Both the position numbers and the translations under genes were made by a program. Of a DNA stretch of 64,000 nucleotides, positions 26,921-36,667 are shown piece after piece. How positions within the stretch are numbered: position 1 is the first letter of the stretch; each line of letters starts with the position of its first letter. This stretch comes from Lachnospiraceae bacterium (GTDB lineage Bacteria; Bacillota; Clostridia; Lachnospirales; Lachnospiraceae): the NCBI GenBank assembly GCA_910575275.1, contig CAJTEE010000001.1, positions 558,001-622,000 on the forward strand. Reading direction: 5' to 3'. Below the pieces are notes generated by a model that was not told where the DNA came from, made no database searches, and saw only the letters and a list, made by a program, of their open reading frames with translations.

Positions 26921-27337
26921 TCAGACAATGGCTGTTTCTGTACCCGAAATGGCGGCTTCATCCCCGTCGGGCCAGTCCGGAAATTCGATAATAATCTTTC
27001 TGGCTCTTTCGGCCAGGACAGCAAAGCCGACAGCATCGTTGACCGCCAGCTCGGACAGCATTTTGCGGTTCAGACTGACATTCATAAGCTTGATACCGTA
27101 CATAAACTGGCTGTATGACAGGCCGTTGATCCGGGCCGCCGCATTGATTCGCGTAATCCACAGCCTGCGGAACTGGCGTTTGCGTTCCTTTCTGCCGGAA
27201 TATGAGGCAGTCAGCGCCCTCATGACCGACTGTTTGGCGATCTTATATTGCTTGGAGCGTGCACCGCGGTAGCCTTTGGCCAGCTTCAGAGTGCGCTGGT
27301 GCCCGCTCGCCGTTTTCCCTGATTTGACTCGTGCCAT
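26921..27337 (-). CDS. rplT: Stand-alone paralogue of ribosomal protein L20 with acidic tail
   Basis: Clear L20 sequence: [18 protein letters not shown], then [19 protein letters not shown] and [11 protein letters not shown], the 23S rRNA-binding parts. It differs from a normal L20 in three ways: the first 14 residues lack the usual Lys/Arg/His cluster, a 20-residue acidic extension ([14 protein letters not shown]) follows the normal C-terminus, and infC and rpmI, its usual operon partners, are absent. 138 aa compares with about 117. The ATG has GGGGGAAAGG upstream. It is probably a second copy with a changed role; I cannot exclude that it is the only copy. Confidence 0.85.
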   Translation of the reverse strand: MARVKSGKTASGHQRTLKLAKGYRGARSKQYKIAKQSVMRALTASYSGRKERKRQFRRLWITRINAAARINGLSYSQFMYGIKLMNVSLNRKMLSELAVNDAVGFAVLAERARKIIIEFPDWPDGDEAAISGTETAIV

Positions 27338-27646
27338 GTTACCTTTCCCCCAATCATAAAGAGTCTTTTCCCGTTCCTTGCTGACAAGGATTATTGTACA
27401 CGAACAGGCCGGAAAAGTCCTGGGTAATTTTGCGGTTATTTTTGAATAAAAATCCCAGAAAAAGTAAAAATATGCAGTTCAACTGCCCTCTTTTTATTCG
27501 GCAGCATAATATTTTGTCGCGTTTATTACTCTCATGAAATCACGTAATATGTCGACATTTTATTCGGTTATTTTATTAAATTTTTTAAATTTTCATGCTA
27601 TAATGATAAAAAAGGATGGGATATTTTGGAGGGGGAGGTTGAATAA
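27338..27646. other. Divergent intergenic region with promoter of the XRE regulator
   Basis: AT-rich DNA between the L20 paralogue and the XRE gene, with no coding. It carries TTAAAT (27576-27581), a 17-nt spacer and TATAAT (27599-27604) for the XRE gene, and a perfect palindrome ATGTCGACAT (27549-27558) that contains a near match to a Spo0A box. No L20-type leader structure could be confirmed by eye. Confidence 0.5.
27576..27604 (+). promoter_or_regulatory. Promoter of the XRE-sensor gene
   Basis: TTAAAT, 17-nt spacer, perfect TATAAT; leader of about 35 nt to the GTG start at 27647. Confidence 0.6.
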
Positions 27647-28729
27647 GTGAAAAACGGGCTGTCGATCAATCAGGAACGGGATTCTTACGGACTGCTCATG
27701 GAGGCGCTTCGTGACAGGATCAATCGGGCTATGCATGATAACGGCATGACGCAGAAGGCGCTGGCCGCAAAGGCCGGGCTGAGCCAGTCTACCGTCTCAA
27801 ACATGATAAGCGGGAAAAAGGAGGCGACCATAAAAGAAATTTTTACTCTCATGGAGCTTTTGGACATGGAACCGCTAAAAGTGCTGGCGGACTGTATCGA
27901 CGATGCCTCTGTCCCCGATTCTTTGGCATATGATGCGAAACCAACTGGCCCCGCACCTCTGGACCGACTGCTGTGCCTGGACGGCTTTATCACGGATCCC
28001 GGAGCAGAGGAGTTTCATGGGCAGGCCGGGGAGTTTCACACGTATTTTCTGGCAACCAATCGCTATGATGATTCCTGTGTAAGGGGAATTTTAAGGCTGG
28101 AGGAAAAATACGGCCGCTGCGCTGCAAGCCTGGAGCTGGTTGCCGAGGCAGAGCCGACCAAGGAGCAGGGGGAGAAAAAGCTTTATCATGGCTTTGCGGT
28201 CATCTCCTCCAAGCAGAAGGCGGTGTACATTCTCCTTGCAGGCAACGACGTCAGCGAGCTGTGCTTCCTCTCCTATCCCCATCAGGCAATCCTGGCAAAA
28301 AGGCGGCGTCTGGAGTGTACCATGGCTGTAGCCGCGACGGTTTCCTCGGGCGCGGACAGCCGACGCCCGACGATCCACCGCATGTTTCTGTCGCGAAGGG
28401 CGCTCACCGCGGAGGCAGAGGAGCAGATTCGCGGACAGCTCAAGCTGAACCATTCCTCGATCATGATCCTGAAGAAAGACTTCCTGGCCGTCTGCGCCGA
28501 GGCGAGCCTGTCACCGGAGTTCATTGATCGCTTTATGAAAGCCTGTAAAACGGCCGAGTATTATGAGATTGACGAAGGAAGCTTAAAAGAATTGGAAAAG
28601 ACGAGTCACACGTATTTTCGTGACCTGTCATTTTTGCGCAAATATTCGACTGCGCCCAAAAACAACAAGATCCACACTGGAACGATCGGGGATATTTTTC
28701 GATATATTCTGTCAGAAATCCCCCATTAA
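27647..28729 (+). CDS. XRE-family regulator with large C-terminal domain
   Basis: 360 aa. Residues 15-75 form a Cro/CI helix-turn-helix (GMTQKALAAKAGLSQSTVSN, the recognition helix). Residues 100-330 are an unrecognised soluble domain with alternating strands and helices (FHTYFLATNRYDD, KLYHGFAVISSKQKAVYILL) that may sense a ligand or partner. The start is GTG 27647, preceded by GGAGGGGGAGG. It is divergent from the L20 paralogue and convergent with the K+ channel gene, so it may regulate neighbours, but there is no direct sign of which. Confidence 0.75.
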   Translation: MKNGLSINQERDSYGLLMEALRDRINRAMHDNGMTQKALAAKAGLSQSTVSNMISGKKEATIKEIFTLMELLDMEPLKVLADCIDDASVPDSLAYDAKPTGPAPLDRLLCLDGFITDPGAEEFHGQAGEFHTYFLATNRYDDSCVRGILRLEEKYGRCAASLELVAEAEPTKEQGEKKLYHGFAVISSKQKAVYILLAGNDVSELCFLSYPHQAILAKRRRLECTMAVAATVSSGADSRRPTIHRMFLSRRALTAEAEEQIRGQLKLNHSSIMILKKDFLAVCAEASLSPEFIDRFMKACKTAEYYEIDEGSLKELEKTSHTYFRDLSFLRKYSTAPKNNKIHTGTIGDIFRYILSEIPH

Positions 28730-28819
28730 AAACACGTTTCAAGAAGATGTGCAGAAAGGAGAGCCGGAATGTCGGACGAAAAACGTAACTTATCCCGGCC
28801 GGGATCAATCATTTCAAGA

Positions 28820-29575
28820 TCACTTATCCTTTAAAGCCCGCAAAAGCTTACAGATGGCGTCCACATCCTCCCGGCTCAGCGCCTGGAAATCATCGAGCTG
28901 TTTTTTTATCAGATCCAGGGTCTCATCCGAAACTGTCCTCTTTTTGCTGGCATTTAAAAAGTAGGAGGTGAGTGTACTGGTAACCGTACCGATCAACCCA
29001 ATGCCGACTAACATAAGCACCATGGCGATGCAACGGCCGTAGAAGGTCCCAGGGGAGATGTCGCCGTAGCCGACCGTGGTCGCCGTGACAAACGCCCACC
29101 AGATTCCGTCGGTAATGCTCATCCCTTCTGCGTAATGGATGAGAAAGCCGCCGGTGAGGATCATCAGAATCGTTACAAATACAACATATTTAAACCCGTT
29201 TGTGTTAAAAAAGACCTTTGCCTTCTTTAACGGCCGATACAGGAAAGCGAAGATACGGGGAAGCTTGCCAAGCTTTGCAATCCACCCCCATCTTGCCAAT
29301 TTAAATGCACGGAATACTGTGTGAAACGGGAGAATTGCAATCAGGTCACAGATATTATGTGTAAAAAACGTTCCCTTTTTAGGGGCGATCAAAAGGCGCA
29401 CAAAATAGTCCAGCGTAAATATGCTTAAAATGAAACTGTCCGCCTTCTGCTGCCATGGGCGCAGCCCCTCCGCGATGTCGATTACGGCTAGGACAACGGC
29501 CGCGACGGCAAGAACGCTGATGATAATGTCATACCAGAGATGCTGTTTGGGGGATAGCTTTTTGATCCGTTTCAT
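28820..29575 (-). CDS. Voltage-gated-type potassium channel
   Basis: 251 aa, six membrane helices. The selectivity filter TTVGYGD lies near residue 165 between the pore helix (GIWWAFVTA) and the last helix (LMLVGIGLIGTVTSTL). Helix 4 carries spaced basic residues (RAFKLARWGWIAKLGKLPR), as in voltage sensors. A short helical C-terminus (about 215-251) could tetramerise; no RCK domain is present. The promoter lies at 29609-29637. It is divergent from the KAP NTPase gene with 98 bp between starts. Confidence 0.92.
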   Translation of the reverse strand: MKRIKKLSPKQHLWYDIIISVLAVAAVVLAVIDIAEGLRPWQQKADSFILSIFTLDYFVRLLIAPKKGTFFTHNICDLIAILPFHTVFRAFKLARWGWIAKLGKLPRIFAFLYRPLKKAKVFFNTNGFKYVVFVTILMILTGGFLIHYAEGMSITDGIWWAFVTATTVGYGDISPGTFYGRCIAMVLMLVGIGLIGTVTSTLTSYFLNASKKRTVSDETLDLIKKQLDDFQALSREDVDAICKLLRALKDK

Positions 29576-29608
29576 GGCGCGCCTTCTTTTTTGCTTTATC
29601 TATTTTTA

Positions 29609-29637
29609 CTTATACTGTATCTTTCCGGGAATGTCAA
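29609..29637 (-). promoter_or_regulatory. Promoter of the K+ channel gene
   Basis: Minus strand TTGACA (29632-29637), 17-nt spacer, TATAAG (29609-29614), about 30 nt before the start codon, within the shared region with the KAP gene. Confidence 0.65.
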
Positions 29638-29673
29638 GCAAAAGCACATTATGATTAGGAAGGGGGATTTCCC

Positions 29674-32616
29674 GTGAAAAATTGGCTTTCTGGTGTCCTG
29701 CATACAACAAGCACAGAGCTCTTTAGGACATGTTTTGGCCTGACAAAGATGTATTATATCCACAAGCAATTTCTTCTTTGGGGAGTTCTTGCAGCGGCAG
29801 CCCTGATGCTGCTCCTTTTATTTGGACGGAATCCATCCCGCAGAGAGCTTTTTCGGAAACAACGGATACCCCTGCTTCGTTCCCTGCTGCAGCAAAGTGG
29901 GATTGTCTTTTTCGGAGGGGGCGTTCTGTATCTTTTACAGGTGCTGCCGGCGGCCAAATGCACACTGCTTCCTCTGCTGGTCGGTTTATATGGGAGTCTG
30001 GTGCTCCTCTCGGTTACAGTCTGGCAGTTTATTTGTTATCCTTTCAGACGCTATGAAATCCTCACTGAGCGTTTTAAAAATTATTCTGTTCTTTTGTTTC
30101 TTGACCTGCTGTTTCTGAGCGCGCTCGGACAGCTCGACCTGCTGGAATTCCTGGCCGGGCTGGCACTTATCACACTTTGTAAGGGGCTGGTTTTTTCTCT
30201 TAACGCGCAGCAGCATGAAGGGGCAGGCTGCAGGCCGCCTGCTTTAAAGCCGGGATTGCGGAACGATCTGCCGGTTGAAGACGGTTCAGAACTATTTGCC
30301 TCCAGAAACCAACAGCTGACGGCCCTGGTAAAAGAATGTAAGGACTGGCCAGACGAGCCCTATGCGGTTCTGCTGTCCGCTCCCTGGGGCTTCGGAAAGA
30401 CGAGCTTCATCCACGCGTTCCAAAAACAGCTTACCGAAAACGGGACAGGTGAGTTCATAACTGTAAATGCCGGCTACAACCCCAGCCTTTCCGGATTTTT
30501 GCAGGATATATCCGCCCAGCTTTGCTCCATTTTTAAAAAGAATGGGTTCTGGGTGCATGGAAATGATGCCCTGAAGGGATATGTTCGCCATATCGAAAGC
30601 CTGATGCGAAGTGCGCGTTATACAAACGCTACGGAGTACGTATCCCATATATTTTCGGACAGCTTGCTGGATTTGGAAACGCATAAAGAAGAATGCAACA
30701 CACAGATTGTGCAGTTTTGCGAGCAGCACAAAAAACGGATCTATATCATAATCGACGACATCGACCGCAGCTCGGAGGCCGAACGGGAGCTGTTTTTTGA
30801 CGTCATGCGCCAGTGCCTGTCTCTGCGTTACTGCCGCGTGTTTTTCCTGGCGGATTACGAAACGCTTCAGACGAAACGGCTGACGAAGGCATACATGGAG
30901 AAATACATCAATCGGCGGATTGTTCTTGACCGGGCAGGGTTTGCCGAAATTGTGGCCTGTTACCTTCCGGAATTTTTTCCGGAGCCGACGCTTTCCCGGC
31001 TTGAGGAGCTCTTGAGCAAGCAGGTGCGCACATTAAAGGCAGCGCTTCCCCAAATGGAGGCCGAAATCAGCAAGCTCCTTACATACAGCCTGCAAAGTAT
31101 GTCACGCCTTAACGCCTCCGATAAACCGCTTTCCGAGGAGCAGGAAAAAAAGAAAGCGACTCTGGAGAAAATCATTCAGGATTTGGAGGGTTACTCACAA
31201 AATCCCCGCAAGGTAAAACGTTTCTTATTTGAATTTCTCGAAAAACGGATCTATCTGGCGCAGAACTGCTGGTTTTCCCAGCCGAACTCCTCCGACAGCG
31301 ATTACTCCGGCCTTGACTGGGGCAAAACACTGGCCTCCCTTTCGTTTATCGAGTGCTTTTTGCCGGAGGAATACGCGCGGCTTGAGCAGTGCACCAGCAT
31401 TTTTTCCTATCGGTCCCGATTTCCGGAGGACGAGATCCTTCCGCTGCTGTTCCCCGAGCTGAGTAAACGATATGAGGACGATACCAAACTTCATTTCCTG
31501 AATATGCTGGTCTTTGGCCTTTACCGTGCCGATCCCCGGACGGACAGGAGTGTACAGCTCCAATGCCTGCATGAGATGAGAGAGAACTTCGATGATACAC
31601 ATATCGGCAAGTACCTGTCCTGCTGCTCACGGATTCAGACGAATTTCTCATATCCGCGGGCGATGCTGGACTGGCTGGAAAGTCCCGTATCGCGGGCATC
31701 GACGGAGCGCATGAATGCGATTCTTCATCTCGCCAACACCTATGCGTCACAGTACTATCCGGACAGCACAACACGATTTGAGGAGTATCTCTCGGTGCTG
31801 CGGCGGATCCGGTGTCTGCTGGAGGAGCTTCTGACGGCTGGATCGGAAGAAGCGAAAAAGGCATACCAGATATGCTGTGCGAACCTAGAGGATCATCTGA
31901 TTGCACAGATGCACTTTGACTTTTCCATGCTGCTTCCAGTCCTGTATCATGAACCGTGGTCGGAAAAAACGCCGGAGAATTTCCAAAGTCTGAACGCGCT
32001 CAAAACCTGGCTTGGCCGCAGGGAATTTCTCTGGCCGCCGGATAGCTTTGATGAGTCGCAAGAGGACATAGAGGTCGTAAGGGAAGCGCTTCGGCGTGTA
32101 AATAAACAGATAGAAATCTTTTATGCGGATGAAGCGAACTATAGCCTGCTGGCTCCGGCCGTTCCCGAGCTATACAGGAAACGTCTGGCCCGCGCCGTGA
32201 GCTGGCTTACCGCATGGGAGGAGCGGCCGGAGCTTTCCGACAAGCTTAAAAAAGCGGCCGTACCTGACCGGAAGCTGCTTTTAAGCTCCTATAGGTCAGC
32301 CGAAACGACACTTAAAAATCTCAGTGCGTATGCCGGATTACTGGCCAATACCGGGGCAAAGCCCGAGCTGTGGGAAGGGCAGGACTTTGCCCACCTGGTT
32401 TTGCAGATATGCGGACAGTACCCGGCAGAGACGCTTAACCTTACACAGCCGGAGACAGAAGAACTGATCGGGAAGTTGAGAGAGATCAGCACCCGGGTTG
32501 CCGCCTCTGAGGACTGTGCGACGCTTTTACAGACACCGGAATGGTGCAATGGACAGATGTACTTATATCGGCTGGCGGATGCCTTGCTGTCACAACGGCA
32601 GAGTGCAAAGGGTTGA
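29674..32616 (+). CDS. Membrane KAP-family P-loop NTPase
   Basis: 980 aa. Four membrane helices in the first 180 residues (for example LWGVLAAAALMLLLLFG) place the NTPase domain at the membrane. The KAP domain runs from about 200 to 560: Walker A SAPWGFGKTS near 234-243 and Walker B IYIIIDDIDR near 353-362, followed by RNPRKVKRF-like SQNPRKVKRFL. The C-terminal 400 residues are helical and unrecognised. KAP NTPases are found in eukaryotes and patchily in bacteria, some in antiphage systems. Start GTG 29674 with AGGGGGA 7 nt upstream. Role by context is only suggestive. Confidence 0.85.
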   Translation: MKNWLSGVLHTTSTELFRTCFGLTKMYYIHKQFLLWGVLAAAALMLLLLFGRNPSRRELFRKQRIPLLRSLLQQSGIVFFGGGVLYLLQVLPAAKCTLLPLLVGLYGSLVLLSVTVWQFICYPFRRYEILTERFKNYSVLLFLDLLFLSALGQLDLLEFLAGLALITLCKGLVFSLNAQQHEGAGCRPPALKPGLRNDLPVEDGSELFASRNQQLTALVKECKDWPDEPYAVLLSAPWGFGKTSFIHAFQKQLTENGTGEFITVNAGYNPSLSGFLQDISAQLCSIFKKNGFWVHGNDALKGYVRHIESLMRSARYTNATEYVSHIFSDSLLDLETHKEECNTQIVQFCEQHKKRIYIIIDDIDRSSEAERELFFDVMRQCLSLRYCRVFFLADYETLQTKRLTKAYMEKYINRRIVLDRAGFAEIVACYLPEFFPEPTLSRLEELLSKQVRTLKAALPQMEAEISKLLTYSLQSMSRLNASDKPLSEEQEKKKATLEKIIQDLEGYSQNPRKVKRFLFEFLEKRIYLAQNCWFSQPNSSDSDYSGLDWGKTLASLSFIECFLPEEYARLEQCTSIFSYRSRFPEDEILPLLFPELSKRYEDDTKLHFLNMLVFGLYRADPRTDRSVQLQCLHEMRENFDDTHIGKYLSCCSRIQTNFSYPRAMLDWLESPVSRASTERMNAILHLANTYASQYYPDSTTRFEEYLSVLRRIRCLLEELLTAGSEEAKKAYQICCANLEDHLIAQMHFDFSMLLPVLYHEPWSEKTPENFQSLNALKTWLGRREFLWPPDSFDESQEDIEVVREALRRVNKQIEIFYADEANYSLLAPAVPELYRKRLARAVSWLTAWEERPELSDKLKKAAVPDRKLLLSSYRSAETTLKNLSAYAGLLANTGAKPELWEGQDFAHLVLQICGQYPAETLNLTQPETEELIGKLREISTRVAASEDCATLLQTPEWCNGQMYLYRLADALLSQRQSAKG

Positions 32617-32710
32617 TTTCCATGCTGCTGGCCCCCTCGCCTGCCGGAGGTTTCCGAATCTGCCTGCCGTCCGGCTTCATCGCTCCTCCGTATTGTGTGG
32701 CGCGAGGCGT

Positions 32711-34165
32711 TCATGCCCGGAAGAATCTCTGATTCCGGCTCTTGGGATGCTCCGGGATCGTCATTTTCAGCCGTCCTTCCTCCACCAATGGCAGAATATA
32801 CTGTTTGCTGGCATAAAAAATCGTAGACAAACCAAGAAAGTCGGCAATCTCCTTTCTTGTGCGCGGCTTGCGGCAGAATTCCAGAAGCTCCTCCTGTCTG
32901 GAATTCGCCGGCCGCATAGGCCCTGCCAGAAATGCGTTTTCAGGCTCTCCGTTATAAAAGGTAACGCAGAATTCATTCCGAGAATCGGCAAATACGGCCG
33001 CCGGCAGGTGCGCATGTCTCAGTTCCCGTTGAATTGTCGGAATTCCCGAATACCGGTTTTCCGTGACTCCCAATGTCTCCAGCGCGCGTGCCAGCACAGG
33101 ATTTCGCGTTTCCGGCTGCATTTTTCCCAATTGATCTAAGGTTAAACGGCCGTAAAGTCCCCCGGGATTGCGGATTTCCAGCCGGTTTTTGTAAAGAATA
33201 ACCTCGATCGGCATTGCCTCCGTATGCATGCTGTAGTCTCTGTGTATCAGGGCGTTTAAAACCGCCTCGCGCAGCGCCAGCATCGGGTATTCAAACCGGT
33301 CCATGCGCATACCGGTCTGCCGGTCGATAATCGTTTTGAGCTTGAGATTGCTGCAGAAAAATTTCAGCGTCTCTGCGAGAATATCCGGTATCGTGCCCTC
33401 GATTCTCCGGTTGTCCGTAAAACGCGAGCCGTCCGGCCCCACATCCCCCTTTTCATAGCCGGGCACCACCATCGCATTGATGGTGTACTGCGGGTAAAAC
33501 ATCTGTGGGTAGACCGAAAACAGCAGTGTGCAGACCAGTGTCGGCTGGCCCTCTACAGTCATGTTTAAGAAACGCTCGATATCCTCCCCGGGCAGTCTGG
33601 CGAGATTGGGATTTTTATCGCAGATGGTCCGGATATAGGCATCTAATGCGTCCCTGTCAATTGCCCGCATATCCGTCTTTTCATTGACGCGGATATCATC
33701 CTGGTATTTTTTGCGAAAAGCCTCGTAGCTGTATATCTCATAATCGGTCATGGGCTCATCCGAATCCCCGACCCGCACATAGGAGCCCTTCACACGCCCG
33801 ACGCCGCCATAATAGCACGGCCGCTCTGCCACATCGACGGAAGGAATCTCCGCGGAGACCACATAACGGCCCTGATACTCCAGCGTGGTAAAGAGCGGGC
33901 GGACTGCCGGCTCCATCTGTTTGCACTGCTCGTTGACCTTCTTCTGCAAATCCTGTACATCGTACACGCCTACGATCTCAAAATCCCTGGCTTCATCCAG
34001 CCCGAACAGGAGAATTCCGCCGCTGTCCTGATTCGAAAAGGCGGAAAGCGTATCATACAGCCGCCGCGGGCAGCCCTGATGCGCCGCCTTGATCTCCAAT
34101 GTCTGCCCCTCTGCTTTCATTTCCCGAACCCGTTTGATTAATTCTGCCAATTCCAGCTCAATCAT
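32711..34165 (-). CDS. AlbA_2/Schlafen-like domain protein with ATPase-like domain
   Basis: 484 aa. Residues about 15-140 are an AlbA_2 (Schlafen-AlbA) domain: EGQTLEIKAA, then LSAFSNQDSGGILLFGLDE. Residues about 270-400 resemble HATPase_c_4 (LREAVLNALIHRDYS, a Bergerat-type N box, and NPGGLYGRLTLDQL). The C-terminus (about 425-484) is a winged helix (RTRKEIADFLGLS). Such proteins are usually called transcriptional regulators or possible nucleic-acid-cleaving defence proteins. The ATG at 34165 was chosen because AAAGG lies upstream and the longer reading begins in promoter-like DNA. Confidence 0.83.
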   Translation of the reverse strand: MIELELAELIKRVREMKAEGQTLEIKAAHQGCPRRLYDTLSAFSNQDSGGILLFGLDEARDFEIVGVYDVQDLQKKVNEQCKQMEPAVRPLFTTLEYQGRYVVSAEIPSVDVAERPCYYGGVGRVKGSYVRVGDSDEPMTDYEIYSYEAFRKKYQDDIRVNEKTDMRAIDRDALDAYIRTICDKNPNLARLPGEDIERFLNMTVEGQPTLVCTLLFSVYPQMFYPQYTINAMVVPGYEKGDVGPDGSRFTDNRRIEGTIPDILAETLKFFCSNLKLKTIIDRQTGMRMDRFEYPMLALREAVLNALIHRDYSMHTEAMPIEVILYKNRLEIRNPGGLYGRLTLDQLGKMQPETRNPVLARALETLGVTENRYSGIPTIQRELRHAHLPAAVFADSRNEFCVTFYNGEPENAFLAGPMRPANSRQEELLEFCRKPRTRKEIADFLGLSTIFYASKQYILPLVEEGRLKMTIPEHPKSRNQRFFRA

Positions 34166-34322
34166 GTGCTGTCTGCCTTTCTGCTTTCTGTTACAATCTC
34201 CCTTTATTTTAGTAGTTTCTTTTGATAAATGCAAGTAAAAAATTAGGTTTATCGCAAATAAGCTAAGGAATAAGCAAAATGATTTTGGCTATTTCTCGGA
34301 AATTTTGCAGATTTGCTTCCGT

Positions 34323-35719
34323 TTAGAAGACATGATATGCCGTCTTGACCCGGCACTGCTTCTTGAAAAAAGCGATTCCATATCTCCGGACATCCGTATA
34401 TCCCTCCTCAGGCAGCCAGGCGTCGTACCGTTTTTCCTCAATCTGTGCCAGCGCCTCCTCGCATGCCGCCTCCATGCCCACGAAGGTATCGGCTGCCTTT
34501 AATTCCAGAATGACCGGCGTACAGCTTACATCTAGGCTTCGGATCACAAGATCGGCTCTCCCATCTCCTGTCTCCCGGTTTGATTTTACCAAATAATCCT
34601 TTAAATTCCCCAGAATTCCAACCATAAAGCCATGATAAAACAGCTCTCTCGTATCCAAATAGCTGATTGTTTCATGCAACGCGGCCGACAGCTCCTCCAG
34701 CTCCTGCTTCACAGAGAGAGCCGACTGTCGCACGTGATTTTTTACGATCGCATTGGAACTGGTGTTGGCCCAGTAGGGCTTGGGAAAAGAATGCTTCCCG
34801 GCGATTGCCTCCGCCGTATAGCTCAAAATGCTCCAGGGATTGTAGATCCGGCATTCTCCGAATACATAGCCGTCATACCAGTTCTTCACAATGGCAGAGT
34901 CCGCCTCGATTCCGTATCGACAAAGCAGCGCGTCTACCTCCTGCTGGTTGAAGCCATAATATTCGTGATATTGATTGCTTAAAATGGAGACAACATGCAG
35001 ATTGTTGAGACCCATAAATATAGATTCCCTGGAAATGCGCAGGCAGCCTGTCATTACAGTCAGCTCCAGGCCTGGATTCGTCTTTAAGGCGGTCTCCAGC
35101 AAGGAGCGCACGAACTGGCTCATCTGCTCATAAAAGCCGTTGAAATACGCGTTTTCCATCGGCACGTCATACTCGTCAATGAGAATCATGACCTTTGCTT
35201 TAAAGTAGTCTCTCAGGACATCGCTCAGAAAGCGCAACGCTCCTGGGTATGCCTCCTCTGGTGCAGTCCGGTCCAGAATCGCCTAGAAGTCCCTTTGCCT
35301 TTTACCGGTTAAAAAATCCAGCACATAGGCGTGCCGCTCATATTCCCTTCGAAGTTCCTCGCGGATTTGATAATAGGCGGAGCCAAAGGTGGGTTGTCTC
35401 GCGGACTTCAGGGACAGCAGAATGACCGGATAGCCTGTCATCTGTTCAAGGACCGACTTCTCCGCGTCCATAATCTTTAAGCCTTCAAAGAGCTTTTGGC
35501 GTTCCTCATTGAGCACGGCAGCGCCGGTATTTTCAAAGAAGTGCTGCAGCATGCTCAGGTTCAACGACTTTCCAAATCGCCGGGGGCGGGTAAACAGGTT
35601 TACCTCGCTTTTTTCTCTCAAAGCTCGCGAATCAGCCAGGTCTTATCTACATAATAGTAATTTCCTCGTATCATTTTTTCGAAGTTATCAATCCCGATTG
35701 GGACGGATTTTATTTTCAT
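34323..35719 (-). pseudogene. AAA-ATPase/PD-(D/E)XK protein, frameshift and stop codon
   Basis: Family of clostridial proteins with an N-terminal AAA-like ATPase and a C-terminal PD-(D/E)XK nuclease-like domain (DUF1703 type). The ATG at 35719 opens MKIKSVPIGIDNFEKMIRG and YYVDKTWLI, then a frameshift near 35625 precedes RPRRFGKSLNLSML (Walker A-like). A TAG at 35283-35285 ends that piece; the frame continues as ILIDEYDVPMENA (Walker B), YNPWSIL, and a nuclease-like end (GRADLVIR, VILELKAAD). These genes are often multicopy and often broken. No intact copy is in this window. Confidence 0.83.
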
Positions 35720-36667
35720 CCGCTATACCCCTTCCCGCTACCGGCTGTTAAAGGCGATTCCTTGTGATTCCTATTATAGCAGCCTTTCCGGCACGTTACA
35801 AATGGTGTTCAGAGTGGAAACATATGTTCTTTCTTGCTAGTTTTTTCCCTGCTGGATAATCGTACTTATCGGAAGCTCCCCTCCCCCACTCTCTCCAAAA
35901 AATCGCCAAAAAACAAACAAGCTAATCTCCCCCTCGTCTCCCATTTTCCCAAAATAAAACAGGTCTCAAACCACCAGTCTTCTTTTTCCTGGCAGTTCGG
36001 GGCGCTTCCGCAAACCTCTCCATCTCCAATTCCCCTACCTTCGTTTTCGCGCTCTCCCCATACTGATAGAGTTGATCAAAAAACTCGGCGGCCCGGAACT
36101 TGATCCGCAGCAGATAGCTGCCGTGCTCCGCCGCCTTTTGTACGGCTTCCGGTTATAGGCATGAAATTCCTCCACGCGTTGGAGCACCTGGACGACCTCC
36201 GCCCTTGTAAACGAAAGAAACTGCGAGGCCCTAGTCAACAAATTGATCACCGTCCGGACCTGATACTTAAGACACCCAGCGTTCGCGGGCAGGCATTTAT
36301 CATCGAGATTGAGACGGCAGACAGGCTGCAGGATATGGCGAAGAAATGCCGAGAATGGATTTGGCAGATTAAAAAAATTATCGGGATGAGCCGGAAAAGG
36401 ATGCTAAGAAAAAGCCTCCTTCATGCTTTCCTCCGGCCGAAGGCCTGTGCACAATCGGGTAAGTCAGATACCGGTAAAACCGTGAAAAATATTCCTGCCC
36501 TGCCGTATTTATTTCCTCGATTTACGCAAAATATCGCGGCAACTCAATCTCTTTTTTCTGCCAAAAAACGCCGTCCTCATGGCAAATCTCTTTACCACAG
36601 GGACGACGTCCTTCTATGCCGCTTATGCGGCGTCTATTTTGTTATTTAACGGCTTCCGGCTTATAGA
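35720..36667. other. Non-coding debris region
   Basis: 948 bp without an intact gene. 36240-36470 (plus) is a remnant of a second PD-(D/E)XK gene. 35950-36245 (minus) has coding-like text in two adjacent frames, VVQVLQRVEEFHAYN and then FRAAEFFDQLYQYGESAK, consistent with an old broken gene I do not recognise. The rest, 35760-35950, is C- and T-rich with nothing recognisable. Confidence 0.5.
36240..36470 (+). pseudogene. Remnant of a second PD-(D/E)XK (DUF1703) gene
   Basis: Plus-strand frame containing RPDLILKTPSVRGQAFIIEI, then ADRLQDMAKKCRE, which is the nuclease core and helix of the same family as the pseudogene at 34323-35719. The expected downstream GYGI(C/A)FYRK segment is degraded (HAFLRPKACAQ). 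No start or upstream domains remain. Confidence 0.6.

Noticed and set aside
36161-36649. A full-length 162-residue gene
   Set aside because: Only the middle 75 residues resemble PD-(D/E)XK proteins; the ends are antisense or non-coding text, so I list it as a remnant only.
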